This document shows, one piece after another, positions 32,936-43,040 of a stretch of DNA of 64,000 nucleotides. Origin of the DNA: Takakia lepidozioides (Eukaryota > Streptophyta > Takakiopsida > Takakiales > Takakiaceae); assembly GCA_030704615.1 (NCBI GenBank), contig CM060732.1:59065053-59129052 (forward strand). The letters are read 5' to 3'. Under the pieces are notes generated by a model that saw only the letters and a list, made by a program, of their open reading frames with translations, did not search any database and had not been told where the DNA came from. The first letter of the stretch is position 1. Each line of letters opens with the position of its first letter. The translations under genes and the position numbers were made by a program.

Positions 32936-33408
32936 ACACAGTCCATAGGGTCAGTGACAGGTGGACGTTGATTAACGTCCGAAAAGTGGCCGGCGGAAGA
33001 AAAGACAGCTGTCAAACTTAGAGAATGTGCCACGCGGACAGGGGATGACGGAGGCGGGTCTAGAAACAAACACGTGGTCGCCAGGGCGAAGCACACCGCC
33101 GTGCATATATTGCAAAAGCAGGTGTCATCATGCAAGAAGACAAATTGGGCCGTCAAAGTACCTACCCGGTACATCAACCCAAACTATTTGTGGGCCCTTT
33201 AATGCATTCAGGGCAAGGGTAACGGAACCCTTAACGAGTATAGAAAAGGGGGATTTTTGCCACATGTGTTGTCCTAGTGGACATTCCAGGGGGGGATGTC
33301 CACTGAAGGGAGTAAAGTTAAGGAGTTACCAAAGGCACAGCCTCACGAGCGAGAATTACATACAGGTGGTATCCTCCCAAGAAACAAGAACAAGAAATTA
33401 GCAGGGTT
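32936..33408. other. Non-coding spacer, nothing recognised
   Basis: Moderately GC-rich sequence between the array and the next coding-like region. No LTR homology to 25849-26259 is found here. Confidence 0.4.
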
Positions 33409-35846
33409 ATGAGCGCAAGAGTCGGGGTGGTTCCGAATAACCAGCGTCTCGGCAGGAGAGGCAATCAAAGCTATAGCTTTGTAGCTATGGCGGATATTAC
33501 AGATTACATGCTCGCTTTACTTCTCACGCAATGGCGCAAGGACGGACGGATTGAGAGTACATTTTCTCTCACTCGATACTTGCAAGCCCCACAGGCTTAC
33601 ACGCACTTACCCGTTCCATTCTGTGCCAACCATACCTTTATGCTCTGTGCCCTGCAAGCTTTCCTACAATTCCTACAATACAGAGCCATTTTGTTTGTCT
33701 AGAATGAAGAGAGTGAGGGGAATGGAGGATATCCGGGTGAAGAGCAACCACGATTCTGCAAAACAAACAATTGCTACACCACAGGCAGTGCAGCTGCTGA
33801 GGGAATTGCGATTGGAGGGGCTGCTATGCAAGGACTAGTCCTTGCATCATTTCTTCAGAACTTTGAGCCGCGGATGGGAGTTACCCAGGTGAGGGGAGTA
33901 CATATAGAAATTACTCCCCAGTACTTGCAGCAATTGTTCGATTTGCCATCGGGTCATGTGGATGTGGATGAGCACAGGGCAAGAATGCAGATAGGGAATT
34001 TGTTCCAGAAGGGAGTTATTAAGACTCAAGGTTACGCTTGCACCAAGCCGAGTATCCAGGGCTGAGAGAAGTTGGCCAAATATTGAACGTTATATTTGCC
34101 ATGAAACAGAACCAACAATATTTGAGTAGATCATTCACAGAGGAGATATTAAAAGCTTTGAGGGGAGAGGATGTAGCTTTGGCAGAGTTAATGTACAATG
34201 GTCTAGTGGAAAAGATGAAGAGGTTACAGGGCACTGCTGCTAAGTCTCCGATCATTGTGTCTGGCCCAGTCATTGCCCAAATTATTCTTGACTCTTGCAT
34301 ATTTGATGCGCGAGAACGTAAGGATGGGAGTGTTTGAGGCAAGCAACCACTGCATGGAGGAGCAGGGCTCTTCACATAGTGAGGGTGGACTGGAGGGGGG
34401 GCAACCCAGTCCAAGATACAAAGCGGAATATGACTGTAGTGGCAGATCCACTAGCTTCAAGAAAACCGCAAGATGATGTTTCCATAGCTCCTGTGCAGGA
34501 TGGGCACATCAACACAGAGGGCCTGTTATTATTGTAAGCACGACCTTTGGAGAGGGAAGAAGAACTCACTTCCGTACCACAGCCATCGCAGTCAATTGAC
34601 TCAGTTGTCTTGGAGGTTCCCCAGTTAGTACATGATGTGACACCAGAGCCTATTGCTCTGGATGGAGAAGGGTTGGACATTCATTCTACAGAGCAGGTCG
34701 GGCAGAATTGAAAGGGTGATCTTCTCTATGAAAAACTTTGGGCTTGGTAACGGAACCAGTGCACCAAAGGTGCAGAGTTTTGTCCGAGGAACTCTCCCCT
34801 GCTATGCATGTGGTTTCCAAACCTGTGGCGGAGTTCCGAGGAGTGGAATGTAGGGAGCACTGCAGCACCTGTGGTGGAACGGTCGTTCCAAAAAGAGGAT
34901 CTGGTGGTAACATGGCCTGAATGGTTGGGTTAAACATACCTTGTGGAAGGCTCAGGGGGGGAGGGAGAACAGTCAACAAGTTCACCATGACGACCCACAT
35001 CAGGCCATGTTTATGAGTTCCATAAGCAGGACACTCAATTTGTTGGGCATTTATGTGAAATCCCATCTTCCATCTACACAATTGGCACTTGAGGAGGAAC
35101 TCAAGAAGGAGTTTGAGCTAGAATTGCCACCGAGTGTGCAAACAAGGTAGATGAAGAGGCCAACCTCAAGTTGCAAAAAGAATTGGAGACACAAAGTCTG
35201 CCTGCAGTTGGCTAAGGGAGATTTGATTGAAGCAGGTCTCGAGCAGGACAAGTTGCATGAAGCACATAAGCAACAGTTATACCAATTGCAGGTGAAGCAT
35301 GAGGACAAGTCGTAGGAAGTGAACGTGCTATATACAGAGTTGGAGGCAGTTCATCAGAGAATGGCCATACAATGTGCCACACTAACAACTACTCTAGAGC
35401 AAACTGTGTTGGAAGTTAACATACAAGGAGAGAGATTGTATGATGCAGAACTGAGAATCATAAAGCAAGGGAAACTCATTGTTGATTGAAGGTTACAATA
35501 TCTCAATGAAAATACTTTCCAACATACAGTCAGGTTGAGGCTGAGAATGAGCAGTACATCTGGAGTTCAGCAAGCACTCATGGTCCTAAGAATGAAACTC
35601 TTTGTGGCTAGCAAGGCTCGGAAGGAAGCCAATAATTTGGCTACTGCCTATGCGGCCCTGGTTGAACCTCATGCAAAGTGCATGGAGGCTTTACATCAGC
35701 AAATAGATGTATACATACTCACGGAGGAGCAGACTCTCAAGGGTGCCACACAGGACTTGGTGGATAATCACCTTATGCATTATGGTTGCACAAGGGCCAG
35801 TAGAAGGCAAGGCACCAAGGGAGCTCACTCAGGGAGAGATGAATGA
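33409..35846 (+). pseudogene. Decayed extra coding region downstream of pol, unrecognised, coiled-coil rich
   Basis: A chain of plus-strand frames joined by stops and shifts: 33409-33702, 33720-34065, 34038-34337, then 34940-35330 and 35535-35846. The first half contains EITPQYLQQLFDLPSGHV and MADITDYMLALLLTQWRK. The second half is rich in Glu, Lys, Gln and Leu with heptad-like spacing (LALEEELKKEFELE, EAGLEQDKLHEAHKQQLYQL), suggesting a coiled coil. Athila/Tat elements often carry an additional gene after or before pol, and the region is flanked by the element B integrase, so I assign it there by position. No known domain is identified. Confidence 0.45.
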
Positions 35847-36304
35847 TCTCAGATTCTAGGTGCAGAAACATTGCCACAACTACTATAGACAATGTCTATA
35901 GTAGGATAGCGGAGTTACAGTGATGACGTGGAAGCCTGCAGACTCAAGTGGATGACCTGAGTTCAAATATTGACAAGAGAGTCTTTATTCCTGAGGAGCA
36001 GCTGGTGGCTTACTTTTGGCATGATAGGACTCTGATTTTTCAGTCTTCTTCGCAGGAGGTGCAGGAGTTGCCAGTGGTCCCAATATCACAGCTTCCACAG
36101 CAGTTGGCTGTGCAGGTGGCTGACATTGTTGCTACTATGGCAAAGCCACCAAAAATCATTCTACCGATGCATCATGCAAGTGGAAGTTGTCAATGCACAA
36201 GGTAGTTCGGCACCGAAATACGTAGTGGACCGTGCCCCAATTACCCAGAACTCACATCTGCAGAGGTATTTTCGGCGCCACAATATCCCTCGCTGCTTAG
36301 CCAA

Positions 36305-38561
36305 ATCATCTAACTGCAAATAGGGGGATGCATTGGCAGCAGATTACCTGAACAGGACACGCATTGCCGCTTTGTCGGCACCCTCCTGCTCTTCGATGTA
36401 TACGCTGCTTCTTGCTTTGCAATTTCTCTGAAAAGAGGTTTGCGAAGCGCCCTCGCCAGGGACTGCACGTAGTTCTCCCTTGTCTCAGGCTCGTCCAGTC
36501 GATCTGTAACTTGAAAGTGGGTGGTTTGCAATCCAATTGCTCCTGGGCGTGGGTCAGTACCTCAGCATTGCAGGTTTCAAAACATCATGATTTTGAAATT
36601 ACGACGATGTCCACACACAGAAGAGGAGGAAATTATACCTGATGCCACCAAGTCATCACATTGAGCCAGTCGTTCATTTTGTCGTCTCGTTGGCTCGATG
36701 GGAAGTGGTACAGCAGCTTCGTGTTTGTATGGCCGTTCCAGATTCGTCAGCCACCTCGTCTGAATGGCCCTAACATCGGTCAGACAAGAACTTCATCATG
36801 ACAATCGCGAGAAGACACAAGACAAGAACAAACACTGCTTACCTTCTTGCCGGCTCAACACAGGGACACTGCGATGTGATGAAATTTCTCCATGACATTT
36901 CCGTTTCATGGGTCTGGAGTAAGCAGTCCTATCTCCGCCAGGAACTCGGCACCAAGACCAGGGTCAGCTTGCAACTTGCTTAACAATTTGGACCTGTACT
37001 TGTCCGTGATTGCCTCCCTGCTCCCTGGCACAATGTGACTCTTTATCGACGCGTCCGTCTTGTTGGGAGCATCATTCTCAAAGAACTGCCTTTTGGCATA
37101 GGCCAAGTCATCCCTGATGTTCGTCTGCATTCCCATACCCAGCGGATACAGTCAGGCCACGGATCCCTACAACAAATAGCATTAAATCGGGAAATTTGAG
37201 ATGAACCTCACCGAATAGAGGATCTCCACCATGGCGTCCAGTGTTGGACGGTACCAGGTGTGATCTGCTTTCGTAAGGGACTTCCTGTACAGCTCGGGAT
37301 CGAGGGATTTTTGGAAGTCCGTCAGCGGTGCTGTTCCCACTTCTTGCACTCTGTAGAGCGTATGTGCCAGATGAGTTTCCACGAAGACCCTCTCTGTTAC
37401 CCTGCCATGGAGAAAAAAAAAAACAACATGAAAATATGATTTCGGCACAGCAATCCAATTTCCAGTTCATAGAGTGCATGACAATCAAGAACATTGTCTA
37501 TTTCGGCGCCGCAATAGGCAGTACACAAGGATGTAGTTTTGTATACTTACAGATTTATATCCGCCATGGCACCCTTCAGCAGTCCTTGTCCCTGACGTCC
37601 ACCTTCACGACAATGCAGTCCACCATTATAATGCCAACTGATATCTTGCGGATGCATTTCAGCAATGTACTCTGTCCAGGCAAGCATCCTGTGGTTTCCG
37701 TCCCAAATGAAGAACATCTTCCCTTCCATGTGTGCGAATGTGGGATTAGTCTTCAAAGAGGCTTCAAACTCGACATTTACAGTGTGCCAGTGGGGGCTCC
37801 AATTCTGAAGCTCCTCTGCAGTGGGGCCCCTTGTGACACCCCTGGTCATTCTCAATGGAAACGTAGAATGCTGCCGACCCCCGTCTATACCCCTCTCTGA
37901 AGTTGTGCTTCAGTCGATCGATTGTCCCCTGGCAGTGCTTGCCTTACAACTGGAAGGCTAAACCATACGACACAAAGAAACTTTGAGGTTCTCCGGATAC
38001 ACCATGGAGCCCAAAATGTGGCCTATGTTGCTATGAGTCTCTGTCAGCAACCTGTTTGCTGCTATGTTCATGTCTCGTGCGCTCATGAGCATACCCGCCA
38101 CTAGTTTCTTACTTCTATCACCTCTCTCACTTCCCTCACCCCTCTCACCAGCCTGTCTACTGTCCTGAAGGTTTTGCTCCTCCGCAAGCTCCAACAGGTT
38201 CTGATCGTCGTAAAGTCGCACCACGTTGTCGTCCTCTGCTTCTGTCAGCTGAATGGGCCGCCCTTCTGCAGATCGACTCCGACATCTCCAGCGGCCTCCA
38301 CCCCATCCGTGTTTTCTGAAACTGCCCTGCAAACCCAATATCTCCGCTTCCAGTCTCCCTGTTTTTACTGGCGAAGCCATGGCTCCTTCTGCTTCCTCGC
38401 TTCCGAACTCTAGGTGGGCTTTTCTGAGGCGATATCTGAGGTGTTGAATGAGGACTCGCCTGCCTCGATGCACTTCCACCTTGCAAGCGCAACACCTGAG
38501 CAGGAGTATCCAAAGTTGACTGTGTTGCCTCGCCCCCCTGCGATCCCTCCCCAGCTCCCAT
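36305..38561 (-). pseudogene. Multi-exon gene with ParB/Srx-like DGNHR motif, transposon-associated
   Basis: Minus-strand exons, some too short for an ORF list. Exon 38561 to about 37970 is Ser/Pro/Arg-rich and then reads LTEAEDDNVVRLYDDQNLLE and AARDMNIAANRLL-like residues, with a frameshift near 38280. Exon about 37912-37555 has RLKHNFREGYRRGSAAFY and, after a one-base shift, EGKMFFIWDGNHRMLAW. A further shift gives VDCIVVKVDVRD. Exon 37401-37212 has VTERVFVETHLAHTLYRVQE and ADHTWYRPTLDAMVEILYS and good GT/AG sites. Exon about 37160-36905 starts near GMQTNIRDDLAYAKRQFF. Exon about 36772-36640 has AIQTRWLTNLERPYKHEA, and exon about 36560-36305 has DRLDEPETRENYVQSLARAL. The WDGNHR box is the signature of ParB/sulfiredoxin-fold proteins. 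No domain search was possible. Several frameshifts mark this copy as dead. It stops where element-B-associated sequence begins. Confidence 0.5.
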
Positions 38562-38818
38562 GTCAAACAAACAGGAAAACATGAGACACTGCAGCCCAAA
38601 AAAAAGGTGTAAAAGGAATAGTGCGTATGGAGTGCTTCACATCCGCGAAGCACGAATCTCTCACGGTGGGCGATCCGAGTCTCCGGATAACGAGGTCTGC
38701 ATTTTCTGCATGAGACGGAGCTTAAGTCGTGTCGTCGGCGGCTTCCCAAATCCCGCGTCCTCCTCTTTGCCGGAGTCGCCTGACCTTCCACAAACTCTAT
38801 GCTATCACTATGCTGCAT

Positions 38819-39224
38819 AAGGAGAGGAAACGCAGGAGAATGTCACTGCAGAAAGGCAAGGAGCGAGAGAGCGAAGCGGTGGAACATGCAACCACTATGC
38901 ACGAGCAGATGCGTAAGCAGCCACGTCTCCGGAAGCGTTGCCACCGTCCACCACTTTCTGCCGTATGGGTGATGAAGAGATTGCAACCCTTGACACGTTC
39001 GCACGGATGAAGTCGACTGGAACACGACGCGTGCCTGTTTAAGCCACCAGTACAAGACGCTTTATCCGAATTGCGGCACCGAAATACCGTTTTGTTCACC
39101 GGATGCTGTTCCCGGAGCAGCCGACATTGAATGAAATATCCGCACATCACGAAACCCAACCGCCATGAAAATCCCCTGCCTATGACATTCAACAGTCAGG
39201 TCGTAACGTTTCATTAGCGGACGG
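38819..39224. other. Start of divergent intergenic region
   Basis: No gene is recognised. It contains one degenerate palindrome (about 39069-39090, gcggcaccgaaat) before the main array. Confidence 0.5.
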
Positions 39225-40689
39225 ATGAATTTCGGCGCCGAAATTCATCATATTCAAGTGCTTTTATGCACAAACTTATGAATTTCGGCGCCGCAATTCA
39301 TCGCTTCCCCAGTCCTCATCCATCATGAGCAAACCTGTCAGTCGGATATCGGAGCCGGAATTAATTCCGGGATAGTGGAGACGGCTGCACCTGGGCACAT
39401 TTCATCCATATTTCGGCGCCGAAATTCATTACGAATATCTCCGTCCGCGCGTAGACGAGGTGAAATCATCCATATTTCGGCGCCAAAATTCATCCAGCGC
39501 GAAGACTAAATCGGCACCATGCTACGCTTTGCCGCCATCATTGCCCCTCACGGATGCTGTCCATGCCTGTTGGACTTGCCATGTCTGGACATTTAACTAT
39601 AATTTCGGCGCCGAAATTATACTTTATGTGCGGCAACGTCCCGTGCGAAAAAAAACCACTTAATGGATACTGTCAGTTTCAAATGAAAACAACGGCTAAA
39701 ATGCAATTAATTTTCCCCCAACATGAAAAAATATCCCCTTTCGACATTGGATAACGGCCTTCTGTAAGACAAAAGGGGTTGAATGTGCCGATTTCTCCAT
39801 TAAATGCAGAATATTCGTGTTATCTTCGTCGGATTGGATTATCTCCAACGAATTTCGGAACATTGCATCATCCAGAAGCAAGAAGTAAGTGTCGGGTTTG
39901 GACGAATTTTGGCGCCGAAATTCATCCGTCGCATAAAAAATGTAATATTACAGTTACTCATTGCGGACAGTAAGGATGAATTTCGGCGCCGAAATTCATC
40001 CATTTCAAAGAGAAATAAATATTGGAGGGAGGACATTGGATGAATTTCGGCGCCGAAATCCAGCGCTCAAACCCTTAAAAGAATTTGGAGGGATGACTTC
40101 GGATGAATTTCGGCGCCGAAATTCATTGCTCGCGAAGAAAAAAGAAAATTAGAAAGGAGGACTTGGATGAATTTCGGCGCCGAAATTCATTGCTCGCGAA
40201 GAAAAAAGAAAATTAGAAGGGAGGTCTTGGATGAAATTTGGTGCCGAAATTCATCTGTCGCAAGGAAAAAGAAAAAGAAGGGAGGACTTCGGATGAATTT
40301 CGGCGCCGAAATCCATCCGCAGAACAGCAGAATTAGAGTCGGAAAAGGAAAAGAATAATGAATTTCGGCTTCAAAATTCATCCATTCTGCCTATTCAGGA
40401 TTAGTGTCATTCGGATGTGGGCACCGAAATCCGGACACGTGGTGAATCACGATTGTAATCACGAACACATTCATCCGTATTTCGGCATCCAAATTCAATC
40501 CTTACGTGCAGAAACAATTTCATGAAGAAGATGTTCATCCGAATTTCGGCACCGAAATCCATCCGTTGGGTGCTTGCTCAGTTTCATTCGGTGAACAAAT
40601 TACGATTTCTGTCGTCGGAATTCATCCTCTGGCTTCCAAATCTGTTACATGACAGAGATGTTCATCCAGATTTCGGTGCTGAAATTCAT
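39225..40689. repeat. Array of about sixteen GGCGCC-centred palindromes
   Basis: Core AATTTCGGCGCCGAAATT, extended in the best copies to 24 bp with outer ATG/CAT. Perfect 24-bp copies: 39225-39248, 39976-39999, 40103-40126, 40167-40190. A perfect 22-bp copy with different outer bases is at 39599-39620. Variants: 39278, 39410, 39474, 39904, 40040, 40231, 40293, 40358, 40478, 40541, 40669. Between 40040 and 40316 the copies are spaced about 63 bases apart with A/G-rich spacers (gaagaaaaaagaaaattaga). The array separates the divergent genes 36305-38561 (minus) and 40897-43040 (plus). Confidence 0.95.
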
Positions 40690-40896
40690 GGGAAGGCCTT
40701 ATTTATTGTAGCCCAAGTGGTGGTACATCACAATTCAAGCACCAAATATCCGATGTAAACTTGCTGTTTTCGTCCGTTTTTGTAACGTACGTTACACACC
40801 TTCATCCATACGTGCACTGATCACCCATCCTGTTGGATACAGAATCCTCCAGAAAATCATTGTGGTATTAGGTAGGACACACTCTTCTCATTGCAG
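40690..40896. other. Upstream region of the GCM-type transposase
   Basis: This contains gtaacgtacgttac, a short palindrome at about 40781-40794. It ends in ctcattgcag at 40887-40896, which looks like a splice acceptor, so an upstream exon may exist. Confidence 0.4.
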
Positions 40897-43040
40897 GACT
40901 TCGCTGCGGAGCGTACCGAGAGGTCCCGTCTTCAACCTGGACTCCCGTGTTTGGGTAAACGCGTACTTCCATCCTGATTCTCTGAAAGCTAAAATACCCT
41001 GCGACCAAGGATTTGCGATTGTCACTGAGCAGTACTTGTGTGTGAAGTTCGGGCTCCGCCCTGGAACGGTGTTTTTGGAAGAGGAGACGAAGGATGCTTA
41101 CGGAAATTTTCTGGAAAGTGCCGTCATTCTGCATGCAGATTTCGGAAAAGGCAAACAGTGGCGGCTCCCAGCTTCTGAATCCATCCGGTACAGTGCAATT
41201 GGTGAAATCGTGCCTAAAAAGTTCCCACGCTGGAACTTGGTTGATCCTCCTTCCACAAGAGGGTCTGGCATGCAAGATGTGAAGTCTGCCATGAAGGATG
41301 TGGGCACCTCTTCACAAGCAGAGAAGCCCAAACATGTGAAAAGGGAAATCCAGGAAAACAGGGAAACAGTCGTCCACGACTAATCCAGTGACGATGAAGA
41401 CTGTATGGTCCTTCCATCGTATGTTTCGAAGTCGTCCGTCACTAGGAGTGTTCAGAAGTCGGCAAACAATGAGCACACACCCTCCGACTCAACTTCCATC
41501 CGCTCAATAATCGAAATATTGCGGAGGATGAAGACAACGGGTTCCCGCTCCAGTGACTTTCTTAGGCTTGATTACGACAAAACTCCAATCCATTCTGTGG
41601 AAACTTTGCCTGATGTTGTGGATGGGAATGCTATCTACGAGTTCCCTCCAGTGCCGGCAGGCGCAGGCCCAGACGATATGCTGGCAGGAATGAACAGGAA
41701 ACATGACGGCCACCCTTGGTGTGTCACCAAAACTTCATCGTCCAACCTGGGTGATGGAGTTCGAGTGAGATATGTATTGTGTGCTGGGCATCTTAAATGT
41801 TTCTTGAGCACATGTTACCATTACACTAGCAAAGGCACCAGGAATGAGACTGACTGGATTGGCAATTCGTCGACCCCGTTTTGGCCTCAAGGTAGAGTTC
41901 CTGCAGGGACGTGCAAGTGTGCCCATTGCAACGCAGCCCCTACGTGCATGGTAGTGTGCAACGCCAAGCAGTACTACGTCGGGACCGTCGGCCCAGCGTG
42001 CACCAGAGCATGCATTCACATCGGAAAGCATGACCACCCCGTCGGCAGAGGCAATTGCAGAGTCGCTTTTCAACAAGCCCAGAATATTATCAAGGAGGAG
42101 GTGAGGTTTAGGCCGGGAGCAAAACCAAAGCAGATACAGCTCGCATCCGCACATAGAATTGCAATTGGCAGAATAATGTCGGAGGACGGAAGCACAAGAG
42201 AGAAGCTGGGCAAGGGGGACATGAAGGACCTGATGGAAGCTGTCTCCCATGTGTGCAGCCCCAATGTCAGGAACCACATTGTCGGCTGCAAGAAACGAAT
42301 CGGAAGAGGATCAGACATGCACTCCATCTTGGAAGTGAAGTGCACATGCGGCTACGACTTCATCCAAGGCAGCTTCTTTCCTGGTCAAGGCTCAGAGACG
42401 GACAGGTGCTTCATATTTAAGATGTCAACGTGCGGACCGGGGAGCGGCGTCAATTTGGTGAAGCGGATGACCAGTGGAGACCTCTCAAATTGCTGGGTCA
42501 TGTTCGACCACATCTGGCGAATTACCAACCACGATTGGGTGACAATGGGGGCACATGTATACGACCCACATTGCAGAAAGTTGATGACCATTGCTATCTG
42601 CGAAATGAAAGGAGAAGACACAGATTCGGAGTTGAATATGTGGCGCGGAATTAATGAACAAATGGCGAGAGCGAAGTTGCCCCCTCCCGATTTTAGGGGC
42701 TTCATGGCTGACAATGCCCAGGCGAACTGGGCTGCAGTTAGGAGGGTATATGGGGATGACCCAAAGACTCCAATGGAAGGTAAGGAGAGATCTTGTGGGT
42801 TCCACTTCATGCAGAGTTTGACGCAAAACACGAAAAGGTTCGTGGCGTCACGCCACCGGCAGGATCATATCAGTATGTGCCTTGCGTGGAAAAATGCGAA
42901 TTCCATCGACGAGGCGAAGACCAAGTTTGCAACCATACGCGCCTGGTGGGTGTCTTTAGGGGCAATGGATGTGAAAGATCAGCCAGAACTGCAAACATGG
43001 CTTGCGTGGTGGCACTATAGATTCCGCCAGTTTGGAGAAG
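40897..43040 (+). pseudogene. GCM-type zinc-finger, MULE-like transposase, 3'-truncated
   Basis: A single frame with one in-frame TAA (41381-41383, between VVHD and SSDDED). Domains: an unrecognised N-terminal module (DSRVWVNAYFHPDSL, FGLRPGTVFLEEET), an acidic linker, then a WRKY-GCM1-type zinc domain. That domain contains WCVTKTSSSN, YVLCAGHLKCFLSTC, CKCAHCNAAPTC and HIGKHDHP, with HDHP being the GCM/WRKY-like His pair. A second Cys-rich patch follows (KCTCGYDF), then a MULE-like DDE core start: CWVMFDHIWRITNHDWVTMG (first Asp), FRGFMADNAQANWAAVRRVY (second Asp) and CGFHFMQSLTQNTKRF. The catalytic Glu is not reached because sequence switches to a Ty3 element at 43041. WRKY-GCM1 fingers are known DNA-binding parts of such transposases. 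Confidence 0.7.

Noticed and set aside
36305-38561. Bacterial contamination as source of the ParB-like gene
   Set aside because: The coding parts are split by introns with plant-type borders and the palindromes link them to the neighbouring transposase.
39225-40689. CRISPR-like array
   Set aside because: The repeats are self-complementary palindromes with irregular, partly repeated spacers in a plant nuclear context, and no cas genes are present.
41504-41713. Minus-strand frame antisense to the GCM-type transposase (also 56-265)
   Set aside because: It is a shadow of the coding strand and shows no independent protein features.
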